A stretch of 64,000 nucleotides of DNA. It comes from Parapedobacter indicus. Its GTDB lineage: Bacteria; Bacteroidota; Bacteroidia; Sphingobacteriales; Sphingobacteriaceae. A model generated the notes under the pieces. That model had not been told where the DNA came from. It saw only the letters and a list, made by a program, of their open reading frames with translations, and did not search any database. Both the position numbers and the translations under genes were made by a program. Below, in pieces: positions 15,232 to 23,324 of this stretch. The DNA lies in NCBI RefSeq assembly GCF_900113765.1, contig NZ_FOQO01000002.1, positions 725,662 through 789,661 on the forward strand, read 5' to 3'. The number at the start of each line of letters is the position of its first letter. The stretch's first letter is position 1.

Positions 15232-16665
15232 ATGAATACATCGACAAATTACCTAATCAATAGCGAAGAGCTGATGTCTCTCGGATATACACCCGGCCGT
15301 GCCTTCGGCATCGCCCTCCGCGTCGCACACAAGCATGAGCACCTTGGCAAAGAAGTGTTGCTTGCCCAGCTCGCGGACGTGCTGGCTACACCCGAAGCCT
15401 ATTTGACAGACGCCGTGTGTAGCAAACTAGCGGCTGCCCTCATCGATGAAGCCAGCATTCCCGAAGATGCTTATATTCCCCTGCGGGATGCCGGTGCCGA
15501 TTATGCTATCTACGGCGAATCGCACATTGAAGCCGGTGCACGCACGCAAATGGCCGTAGCCATGCAACTGCCGGTAACTGTAGCGGGCGCGCTGATGCCC
15601 GATGCGCACCAGGGGTATGGCCTGCCCATCGGCGGCGTGCTGGCGGTGGAGAATGCCGTCATTCCCTACGGCGTGGGTGTGGATATCGGTTGCCGCATGG
15701 CGTTGTCTATCTATGACATCCCCAAGGCTTTTTTCGAGACAAACCAGGCACAGTTCAAGCGGGAGCTGATTGCCCAGACACGTTTCGGCGCAGGGCATGG
15801 CTTCAAGCCCGATGAGCGGGCCGATCATGCTGTGCTGACCGACGCAGCCTTTGGCATGAATCCGTTCGTAGCCGACCTGAAAGACAAGGCCTGGGCGCAA
15901 TTGGGCACTTCCGGCGGCGGCAACCACTTCGTGGAATTTGGCATCATCGAATTCGCGGAAGGCGACCCTGCCCTGGGTGTACCCGCCGGAACGTACGTAG
16001 CGCTCCTCTCCCACTCCGGTTCACGGGGATTGGGTGCCACGCTGGCCGGTCACTACACCAAGCTGGCCAAAGAGCTGTGCCGGCTGCCATATGAAGCGCA
16101 AAATCTGGCGTACCTCGGACTGGATTCCGAAGCCGGACAAGAATACTGGCAAGCGATGACCTTGGCGGGCGACTACGCCTCGGCCAACCACGAGGTCATC
16201 CACCGCAAGATGGCGGCAGCACTGGGAGCGGAAGTACTGGCCAAGGTAGAAAACCACCATAACTTTGCGTGGAAAGAACAATGGAATGGGCAGGAGGTGA
16301 TCGTACACCGCAAGGGAGCCACCCCTGCGGGCAAGGATGTGCTGGGCATCATTCCCGGCTCCATGACTGCACCGGGCTTCCTGGTACGGGGCAAGGGTGA
16401 AACAGCGTCCATCAACTCCGCATCGCACGGAGCAGGACGGCAAATGAGCCGTACACAGGCCATTAAGACCATCAGCCACGAAACCATGAGGGCACAGCTG
16501 AAGCAACACGGTGTCACGTTGGTAGGTGCCGGGCTCGATGAAGCTCCCATGGCTTATAAGGATATCCACACCGTAATGGCTGCCCAGACCGATTTGGTAG
16601 CTGTGCTGGCTACGTTCACACCCCGGCTTGTGCGCATGGCCGACGACGGTAGCCGGGAGGATTAA
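15232..16665 (+). CDS. rtcB: RNA ligase RtcB
   Basis: A 477-residue GTP-dependent RNA ligase that joins 2',3'-cyclic phosphate or 3'-phosphate ends to 5'-OH ends, the repair of cuts made by ribotoxins and metal-independent RNases. Seen motifs: DAHQGYGLPIGGVLA, GVDIGCRM with the metal-binding Cys (about residue 154), GTSGGGNHFVEFG, LLSHSGSRGLG, VENHHNFAW, HRKGATPAGKD and the SHGAGR block near residue 398, whose His takes GMP. All key residues are present and the length fits the longer RtcB forms. No archease or RtcA is near. Co-location with tRNA-like RNAs and a WYL regulator suggests a tRNA-damage response. Confidence 0.95.
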   Translation: MNTSTNYLINSEELMSLGYTPGRAFGIALRVAHKHEHLGKEVLLAQLADVLATPEAYLTDAVCSKLAAALIDEASIPEDAYIPLRDAGADYAIYGESHIEAGARTQMAVAMQLPVTVAGALMPDAHQGYGLPIGGVLAVENAVIPYGVGVDIGCRMALSIYDIPKAFFETNQAQFKRELIAQTRFGAGHGFKPDERADHAVLTDAAFGMNPFVADLKDKAWAQLGTSGGGNHFVEFGIIEFAEGDPALGVPAGTYVALLSHSGSRGLGATLAGHYTKLAKELCRLPYEAQNLAYLGLDSEAGQEYWQAMTLAGDYASANHEVIHRKMAAALGAEVLAKVENHHNFAWKEQWNGQEVIVHRKGATPAGKDVLGIIPGSMTAPGFLVRGKGETASINSASHGAGRQMSRTQAIKTISHETMRAQLKQHGVTLVGAGLDEAPMAYKDIHTVMAAQTDLVAVLATFTPRLVRMADDGSRED

Positions 16666-16739
16666 AAAATAATTGTCCCCAAAAGCAAGCGCCGATTGTC
16701 TGGGGTATAAACAAAAATTAAAAACAAAATTATTTTCAG

Positions 16740-17084
16740 ATGAAAGAATTTTTGATGTTGATCCGCGAAGACGCCAACTACGGTGAATTATCGGCGGAAG
16801 AAATGCAAGCCTGTATCGAGAAGCATTACCGTTGGGTAGAAGAGCTTACGGAAAAAGGACAATTTAAAGAGGCGCAGCCCTTGGAAGCCGGCGGCGCCCA
16901 TATCCGTGGCAAGCAGCGGATCGTATCCGATGGTCCTTTCCTGGAAGGCAAGGAATGCGTCAGCGGCTATTACATCCTGTTGGCCGAATCGTTGGAAGAG
17001 GCCATCGAGATTGCCAAGGGAAATCCCGATCTGGATTGGGACCGCGCGGTGGAAGTGCGCGAAATCATGCCCATGGAAGATTGA
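16740..17084 (+). CDS. YCII/DGPF-domain protein
   Basis: A 114-residue ferredoxin-like protein of the YCII-related family (MKEFLMLIREDANY at the start; GKQRIVSDGPFLEGKECVSGYYIL in the middle; AIEIAKGNPDL near the end). Its molecular role is unknown. Members of this family are regularly encoded beside ECF42-type sigma factors, and here the sigma factor starts 7 bases after its stop. It follows rtcB by 74 bases on the same strand, so cotranscription with the repair genes is possible but unproven. Confidence 0.88.
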   Translation: MKEFLMLIREDANYGELSAEEMQACIEKHYRWVEELTEKGQFKEAQPLEAGGAHIRGKQRIVSDGPFLEGKECVSGYYILLAESLEEAIEIAKGNPDLDWDRAVEVREIMPMED

Positions 17085-17091
17085 TCAACCC

Positions 17092-18339
17092 ATGGACACG
17101 AGCGGACAGCTTGCGGCGCACTTTTTCCGTGAACACTCGGGCAGGATGGTAGCATCCCTCGCCCGGGTGTATGGCATGGAGCACCTGGATGCTATTCTGG
17201 ATGCGGTACAGGATACGTTTGAGACCGCCTTGACACACTGGCGTTATCACGGTCCTCCCCACCATCCGCGCGCATGGCTTTCGCGGGTGGCCCGCAACAA
17301 GCTGATCAACGCCCTGAAACATGCCTCGCGGCACCATCACGTGGGCGACACTGAAGCGCTGCTGCACGACGTATCGACAACCGATCCGGATCCCTGGCCG
17401 GCTGATGAGGCAAACACCGACGGCCAGCTCCAATTATTGGTGGCGTGCTGCCATCCGGCACTCGGCGAGCGCGACCGCATCATCATCACGTTGCACATCC
17501 TCTGCGGCTTTGGAATACCTGAACTCGCCAATGCCTTGCAAATGAAAACAGAAGCTGTCAAAAAGGCCGTGCAGCGCAGCAAAGCATTGCTGCGGCAAAA
17601 AACGCCCAACCTGCGCCAACTGAACCTAGCAGACGCTGCCCGGCAGTCGCCCACCGTCTGTACCATCCTTTACCTCGTATTCAACGAAGGATATAAAGCG
17701 ACGCGTAATGCCAAGGGTATCGACTTCGACCTCTGCTATGAAGCCCTGCGCCTCGCGAAGTTATTGCACACCGCGGCGCCTGCCGAAGCCGAAGTGGATG
17801 CGCTGCTGGTGTTGATGTTTTTCGGTGTTGCACGCTTTCCGGCGCGGTTGGTGGCCTATGGCGACTGGATACCGCTGGAAGACCAGAACCGTTCGCTATG
17901 GGATCAGCAGTTGATCGCGGAAGGATTCCGGTACCTTGACCAGGCACAGCACAGCGGCTATGCAGGCAACTATTACCTGGAAGCATTGATCGCGTCGCAC
18001 CATTGTGCAGCGCCTGATTTCGAAGCAACCGACTGGAAAGCCATCCACCACCTGTATCAACTGCTGGAAAACCTGGAACCTGCCTCCACACTCATCCGTC
18101 TGAACCGGCTTATTGCCAAAAGCTACGCCATTGGGCCGCTTCCGGTTATTACCGAGTTGGAAACCATCGCCGTGGATGGAACTCCCGGAATCGCATTTCT
18201 TCTTGCCGCAACGAAGGCGCATGTTTACCAGCGTGCCGGAAATACAACCCGGGCGCGTGCAGCCTATGAGGAGGCTTTATCCCTCGCCCAGAACCCGTTG
18301 GATAGCCAACTGATCCGGAAGCGGATGGAAGCTATTTAA
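17092..18339 (+). CDS. ECF42-type RNA polymerase sigma factor
   Basis: A 415-residue sigma factor with region 2 at residues 10-75 (LDAILDAVQDTFETALTHW; HPRAWLSRVARNKLIN), region 4 at about 115-165 (GFGIPELANALQMKTEAVKKAVQRSKALLR) and a long C-terminal extension of 240 residues (DUF6596/TPR-like) typical of the ECF42 group. Such factors have no anti-sigma partner; the extension is thought to control activity. The ATG at 17092 was chosen because it follows the YCII stop and begins the conserved region; upstream in-frame codons run through the YCII gene. Its last 8 bases overlap the convergent methyltransferase. Confidence 0.9.
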   Translation: MDTSGQLAAHFFREHSGRMVASLARVYGMEHLDAILDAVQDTFETALTHWRYHGPPHHPRAWLSRVARNKLINALKHASRHHHVGDTEALLHDVSTTDPDPWPADEANTDGQLQLLVACCHPALGERDRIIITLHILCGFGIPELANALQMKTEAVKKAVQRSKALLRQKTPNLRQLNLADAARQSPTVCTILYLVFNEGYKATRNAKGIDFDLCYEALRLAKLLHTAAPAEAEVDALLVLMFFGVARFPARLVAYGDWIPLEDQNRSLWDQQLIAEGFRYLDQAQHSGYAGNYYLEALIASHHCAAPDFEATDWKAIHHLYQLLENLEPASTLIRLNRLIAKSYAIGPLPVITELETIAVDGTPGIAFLLAATKAHVYQRAGNTTRARAAYEEALSLAQNPLDSQLIRKRMEAI

Positions 18340-19054
18340 TGGCCCCGAAAGCAGCAAAGCACAGGTGTTTATGGAGGAGTTCGACGCTGCGGAACCCTAC
18401 TTTCTCCAACAGTTTGAATTGAAAATTCACCGAGCGCGGACTGTCCTCCTTTTCAATATAGGCAAATACGCCGTCACGGTACGCTTCGTCTTTCAATCCG
18501 GCTAAATAACTTCCATAGCGCTCGCGGTACACCAGTTGCTGAATAGCCGGCGTTTCCTGAACAACCAAATCCGTAATCCACAGGCTGCCGCCGGGCTTCA
18601 GCAGGCGGTACAACTTGGAAAATACCGCTTCCCAATCGCTGTCGTCGCGCAGGTGATGCAATACCGCCGCAGCCATGATGGTGCAATAGTGATTCTCCGG
18701 TAGGTTTGCTGTACGGATGTCATCCTGCATGAGGGTAATGGCTCCGGTATTTACCGCCGCAATACGCTCTTTCGCACGATCAAGCATAGGTTGGCTAAGA
18801 TCTAACAAGGTGCAATCCAGCGGTGCCTTTCGGGACAACAGCTTAAGGGTATAATTTCCCGCACCGCAGCCTACGTCCAACACCGTTTTCAAATTAGGCG
18901 AATAAGCCATGATGCTGTCGACGATCAGTTCCATGCTAAAGGATGCATCGATAGTGGTCTGTTGCCCCGTTTCCAAATTTGAAAAACGGTCCACGTCGGT
19001 ATCAAAACGCGCTTTAATTTCCTGTACGGTCGATTTGTCTGAAAAATTTTCCAT
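18332..19054 (-). CDS. Class I SAM-dependent methyltransferase
   Basis: A 240-residue methyltransferase with the SAM-binding motif VLDVGCGAGNYTLKLL near residue 75, followed by CTLLDLSQPML, and AAAVLHHLRDDSDW and LKPGGSLWITDLV. The substrate is not recognisable; the fold resembles UbiE/Tam-like enzymes acting on small molecules. It is transcribed divergently from a LysR regulator with an 88-base shared region holding a perfect palindrome, so LysR may control it. Its end overlaps the sigma factor gene by 8 bases. Confidence 0.85.
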   Translation of the reverse strand: MENFSDKSTVQEIKARFDTDVDRFSNLETGQQTTIDASFSMELIVDSIMAYSPNLKTVLDVGCGAGNYTLKLLSRKAPLDCTLLDLSQPMLDRAKERIAAVNTGAITLMQDDIRTANLPENHYCTIMAAAVLHHLRDDSDWEAVFSKLYRLLKPGGSLWITDLVVQETPAIQQLVYRERYGSYLAGLKDEAYRDGVFAYIEKEDSPRSVNFQFKLLEKVGFRSVELLHKHLCFAAFGAIK

Positions 19055-19108
19055 TGCTATCGTTGTTTGTGTACAAATCTATAGGTTCAAGTAATACTTT
19101 AAAAATAC

Positions 19109-19126
19109 TAATAATTGCAATTATTA
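19109..19126. promoter_or_regulatory. 18-bp perfect palindrome, probable LysR operator
   Basis: TAATAATTGCAATTATTA is fully self-complementary and lies 16 bases before the LysR start in the region shared with the divergent methyltransferase. A second short inverted repeat, AAGTA-A-TACTT, is at 19089-19099. The position fits LysR-type autoregulation and control of the divergent gene. Confidence 0.55.
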
Positions 19127-19142
19127 ATACCTTTGAAGTATC

Positions 19143-20012
19143 ATGGAACTACGACACCTCATTTATTTTAAAGCCGTGGCCGAGTTATTACACTTCACTA
19201 AAGCGGCAGAGCAGTTACATATTTCACAACCGCCCCTTACCCGGCAAATCAAAGAATTGGAAAAAGAATTAGGTGCCGTGTTGTTTCACCGGAACAATAA
19301 ACGAGTTATACTGACCGATGCCGGACATTTTTTTCTGGGTCAATGCGAATCGCTCATCCAGCAATTGGACCGCAGCAAACAAGTGGTCAGACAGATCCAC
19401 GAATCGGTAAGCGGTGATTTTCAGATCGGCTATATCAGTTCCACGCCGTTGACTTCCCTGGCCAAGGTCCTGCAACAACTGAACCATCAATATCCGTTAC
19501 TGAAAACCCGTCTCTATGAGCTTTCTACCGCCAAGCAGGTAAAAGCCCTGGAAGCAGGCAAGTTGGATATCGGAATTCTCCGTGCACCGGTCACTTCCAT
19601 ACAGTTAGAAATTATTTCCCTGCGGCAGGACCACTTCACATTGGTTTGCGGAGCCAGCGGCTCTTACACCTTGCGGATGACCGACTTAGCAGATGCACCG
19701 TTCATTTCCTATAACAGCAGGTACGCCCCGTACTATCACCAGCAATTTATTACGTGCTGTCAGCGACTGGGCTTTACCCCACAAGTAATGCATGAATGCA
19801 ATAACATGCACTCCATCCTTAGCCTCGTTGAAAGTGGACTTGGCATTGCGCTGGTCCCGTCATCCATCCGGCATCAATACCCCTATTTGAAATTACAATT
19901 CACCGAACTGGCGGACATCCCCGTCTACACCGAAATTGTCATGGCCCACCATCGCCAAACCGAACATCCGGCGTTGGCTAGTTTCAAAGCCTTGAGCCAC
20001 TTATTCTCTTAA
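19143..20012 (+). CDS. LysR-family transcriptional regulator
   Basis: A 289-residue protein with the LysR winged helix at residues 1-60 (MELRHLIYFKAVAELLHFTKAA; ISQPPLTRQIKELEKELG) and a periplasmic-binding-like effector domain from about residue 90 (GDFQIGYISSTPL; ALEAGKLDIGILRAP; VESGLGIALVPSS). It resembles the BenM/CatR-like group. The effector is unknown. Divergent from the methyltransferase at 18332-19054, it ends 5 bases before the convergent SGNH hydrolase gene. Confidence 0.93.
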   Translation: MELRHLIYFKAVAELLHFTKAAEQLHISQPPLTRQIKELEKELGAVLFHRNNKRVILTDAGHFFLGQCESLIQQLDRSKQVVRQIHESVSGDFQIGYISSTPLTSLAKVLQQLNHQYPLLKTRLYELSTAKQVKALEAGKLDIGILRAPVTSIQLEIISLRQDHFTLVCGASGSYTLRMTDLADAPFISYNSRYAPYYHQQFITCCQRLGFTPQVMHECNNMHSILSLVESGLGIALVPSSIRHQYPYLKLQFTELADIPVYTEIVMAHHRQTEHPALASFKALSHLFS

Positions 20013-20017
20013 GGTAG

Positions 20018-21295
20018 CTACTGAGTTAAGCCACCCAACAGCATCACATAGCCAATATAAACATCGGCACGTTCATAAGCTTGCCGCTCGCCTTCCGCGA
20101 GAGCTTTGTCGCCCAAAATTCCAACCTTATCTATCGATTCGTGCAGAACACGAAAACGTACCGTGTGTTTGCCTGCCGGAATTTCAGGAAGCAGGAAATA
20201 CTGCGGACGATAGTACGTGGCATACCTATCGAAACGTGTTCTTTTTTCTACCAGTTGCCCATCAATATAAATAGCTAATTGTCCTGTTCCCGGTCCGACG
20301 ATGTCATATAACCCAACGGCTCGGCCTTCGAACGTTATCGATGCAGTGGGTTGATCATCCGCTGCACCCCGCAGTAACTGTGGAAATGCTTTTTTCAGGT
20401 ATGCTGGCAGGATGGTATCCGAGTCGGCAATTTGTTCCCAATGGCCCTGCTGGATCAGCTCATCCGGTGTAACCAGGGTCGCATCCTCCCAATTGGAAGG
20501 GTCCAACGCCATTGGCAACTCCCGAACGGTTGGTTTCCCTACCGGTTGCAGTGCAAGCATGGTGTGGGTCAGCTCGTTGGTATATAGCCGATGTCCCGTT
20601 GCCGGATAGGGATGTACCCCATCTTTTGAGAACACCATTTTTCCGGGATATTCATCCAACTCACCGCGGAAAACAAGCGTATTGTTTCGGAATTTCCGAA
20701 TCACCTCACGTCCCATAAATACGGACGGCAGGCCGTAATGGTCAGCAATACGTTCCATGTTTTCAATCGTGTTGGTCAGCCGTCCTTCGCCCAATACGGG
20801 CGCCATATCCGCCGTTAGCGTATATACAAAGCAGATGTCGGCGCTCGGATTTGCCGCCCGGACCTGCCGCACAACACCTTCCATCGCCCGGCGGACGATT
20901 TCCTGCGATTTGCCGTTGTCATTCACGGCAAATTCCACGTATACCAGATCCGGCGCATGCACCAGCACATCCTTTTTTAACCGGAACACACCCAGGTCAG
21001 ACCCTGTACCGCCCACACCAGCGTTGACTTGCTTGATCGTTGCCGCTGCAAAACGGTGCTGTAACCAGGTAATCGTCTGATCGCGCCAACCTTCAGCAGC
21101 CGCGGTGATACTACCGCCAAGAAAAGCAATCGTTACGGAATCCCCCGCTTCCAGCCTTGAAAAAAAATGCGGCAATCCATCGCGAAGTTTCGGATGGTCC
21201 AGTACATTTTCCACCGCTTGCGCAACGACTATCTGCGTGCTCATAGTTCCGATCAAACCGACTATCAGACCAATTAGGCTACTTGAAATTCTCAT
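20018..21295 (-). CDS. Secreted SGNH/GDSL-type hydrolase
   Basis: A 425-residue protein with a signal peptide (residues 1-25, ending VVAQA). The SGNH blocks are FLGGSIT (nucleophile Ser near residue 60), GVGGTGSDLG, EFAVNDNG and DGVHPYPATG (catalytic Asp/His). The C-terminal 170 residues look like a beta-sandwich domain with YATYYRPQYFLLPEIPAGKHTVRFRV. It probably removes acyl groups from polysaccharides in the periplasm or at the surface, by analogy with PUL esterases. It has no PUL neighbours, and the histidine kinase starts 2 kb upstream on the same strand. Confidence 0.88.
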   Translation of the reverse strand: MRISSSLIGLIVGLIGTMSTQIVVAQAVENVLDHPKLRDGLPHFFSRLEAGDSVTIAFLGGSITAAAEGWRDQTITWLQHRFAAATIKQVNAGVGGTGSDLGVFRLKKDVLVHAPDLVYVEFAVNDNGKSQEIVRRAMEGVVRQVRAANPSADICFVYTLTADMAPVLGEGRLTNTIENMERIADHYGLPSVFMGREVIRKFRNNTLVFRGELDEYPGKMVFSKDGVHPYPATGHRLYTNELTHTMLALQPVGKPTVRELPMALDPSNWEDATLVTPDELIQQGHWEQIADSDTILPAYLKKAFPQLLRGAADDQPTASITFEGRAVGLYDIVGPGTGQLAIYIDGQLVEKRTRFDRYATYYRPQYFLLPEIPAGKHTVRFRVLHESIDKVGILGDKALAEGERQAYERADVYIGYVMLLGGLTQ

Positions 21296-21388
21296 TGTTC
21301 AAAGAAACAAAAAAATCTGCCGACACCTACCATCCAACAAAATAAGATACCCTATGGGGGGACCACCACTTTCCAGCAAACTCCCCAA

Positions 21389-23260
21389 TCAGCGCGGCAG
21401 TTCGACAACGAATGTAGTACCCCGTGTCCGCTCCGGATCACTTTCAAACCACATCCGGCCGCCATGCGCCTCCACTATTTGTTTAGAAATAGCCAATCCC
21501 AAACCAAATGGTTGTTCGCCCGCAGTACCCGGGCGCTGTGCAGGGGTAAGCATATCGAATACCTTGGTATGCAAATGTTGCGGTATGCCGATACCTCGGT
21601 CTTGGACGGAAATGTGGACATAGTCCAGATTTGCCTCAAGCGACACTGAAATCCGTTCGCCGTGGGGACTGAATTTGACGGCGTTTCCGATTAGGTTATT
21701 GAAAACACACCAAAGTTTCTCACGGTTGGCCGTAATGGCGCACGGTTGGCTATGCAACGTGATAAGCTGATTCTTTGCAGCCGCTTTAGTTGACATCTGG
21801 TCTATGCAATAAAGAAGCAGCCGGTCGAGATCTACGGTGTCCTTAGGCATATCATCGGTATGTTTATGCGTATGCAGGAGGTCATTTACCAATTCCAGGG
21901 AATCTGTTGCCGATTTATGGATCAGCTCAAGCATTTTCTGTTCGTTGGTTGGCAGATTGTCTGCATCAAGTATTAGCGATGCAGCGGAGCCGATTGCTCC
22001 GATGGGATTGCGTAGGTCATGTGCCACAATACGCATCATCCTACCGTTCTCGGCCTGGCTTTGCTCCAGTACGTTTAATGTGATTTGCATCTGCTGGTTC
22101 TGTTCGACGATCTGTGCGTTCAATTGTCGGGATATCTTCAGTGTCCGCCGGATAACCACAATGATTCCAGCCGCCAGCACACATCCCAGCACCGCCAGTG
22201 CCAGAAAGAACGTTTGATACCTGGATCTTTCAGCCAGTCGCTCCAGTTGCTGCTCTTTGATGGCATAATCCAGGTAATCAATGCCCGCACTGTTATCCAG
22301 TCGCTCCTGTTCATCAAACAAACGAATGAGCAACTGACTATAGGTTGCCGCTTCTTGTTGCTCGTTGTGCGCTGTATGCAAGTCAAATAGTTTCCGGGCA
22401 AATAGCTGACTATAAAATAGGTACTGATGACCTCTTGCGATCTCTAACCCGCGCCGGTAATATGCTACGGCCCGATCCCCATGATCCGGCGCGAAGTAGT
22501 CTGCTATTCCCACCAGCATGTCCATGCTCACGTAGTAAAGCTGTTTCTGGATTGCCCTGTTAATGACACTATCCCACAGGGCGACACCTCTTTGCCGATT
22601 GCCCTGCTCAATCAATTCTGTCGCACTCAGGTGATCCAATGCGATCAGCACTCGCACATCGTTGTATCGGGTTGCTATGGCCTTTGCCTCCTGAATGTAC
22701 CTTTGCTTCTCCCCATGCGGAATTCGGTCTGGAAACAACAGCAGGTAATTATACATCACCAAAGACAAGATCGAATCGTTGGAAAGCTGGTGCCCGATTT
22801 TGAGTGCCGATTTGAAGTGCTCAAGAGAGCGTTGGTCTTTTCCCAGCTGTTTATATACGCCCCCGATGTTCATGGCGGTCTGCACTTGGTTGGCCGAGTC
22901 ATCCAATTGGGTGTATGCCTGGTGTGCATCGTTATAGTATTTCAAGGCAAGCTGTTGGTTTCCTTTGATGTCGTATACTACTCCCAGGTTGTTGAGCGCA
23001 TCCGCTTTTCCCTTGTCGTAATCCAGGCGGTCCGCTATCTTGCGAGCACGGACGGCATAGTAAAAAGTGGTATCTGCGCTTGTTTCGTACGAAATCATCG
23101 CCAAGCGGTTCAATGCGTCTACATACGCCGTGCTGTCCGTAATCCTTTCCAGCAACCGTTTTAAGCCTGTAGTTTCATCCACCTGCGCGGATACCACCTG
23201 TGTTCCCAGCAAGCATATAGCCAGCCATAGCCATGTGAGGCGTTTCCTATCGGTTTTCAT
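21389..23260 (-). CDS. TPR-containing sensor histidine kinase
   Basis: A 623-residue sensor: signal peptide (residues 1-25, ending QVVSAQ), periplasmic tetratricopeptide repeats over about residues 40-330 (KADALNNLGVVYDIKGNQQLALKYYNDA), one transmembrane segment near 350 (FFLALAVLGCVLAAGIIVVI), a short coiled coil, HisKA with the phospho-acceptor in VAHDLRNPIG (about residue 412), and HATPase_c (NLIGNAVKFSPHG; DRGIGIP; FGLGLAISKQIVEAHGG). No response regulator gene is in the window, so it is an orphan kinase. TPR sensors of this type are frequent in Sphingobacteriaceae. Confidence 0.93.
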   Translation of the reverse strand: MKTDRKRLTWLWLAICLLGTQVVSAQVDETTGLKRLLERITDSTAYVDALNRLAMISYETSADTTFYYAVRARKIADRLDYDKGKADALNNLGVVYDIKGNQQLALKYYNDAHQAYTQLDDSANQVQTAMNIGGVYKQLGKDQRSLEHFKSALKIGHQLSNDSILSLVMYNYLLLFPDRIPHGEKQRYIQEAKAIATRYNDVRVLIALDHLSATELIEQGNRQRGVALWDSVINRAIQKQLYYVSMDMLVGIADYFAPDHGDRAVAYYRRGLEIARGHQYLFYSQLFARKLFDLHTAHNEQQEAATYSQLLIRLFDEQERLDNSAGIDYLDYAIKEQQLERLAERSRYQTFFLALAVLGCVLAAGIIVVIRRTLKISRQLNAQIVEQNQQMQITLNVLEQSQAENGRMMRIVAHDLRNPIGAIGSAASLILDADNLPTNEQKMLELIHKSATDSLELVNDLLHTHKHTDDMPKDTVDLDRLLLYCIDQMSTKAAAKNQLITLHSQPCAITANREKLWCVFNNLIGNAVKFSPHGERISVSLEANLDYVHISVQDRGIGIPQHLHTKVFDMLTPAQRPGTAGEQPFGLGLAISKQIVEAHGGRMWFESDPERTRGTTFVVELPR

Positions 23261-23324
23261 AGGTATGGGTTATTGATGCCCTCCTAAGTTAACACAATTT
23301 TAGGAAACTAGTATGCAACGAAAG

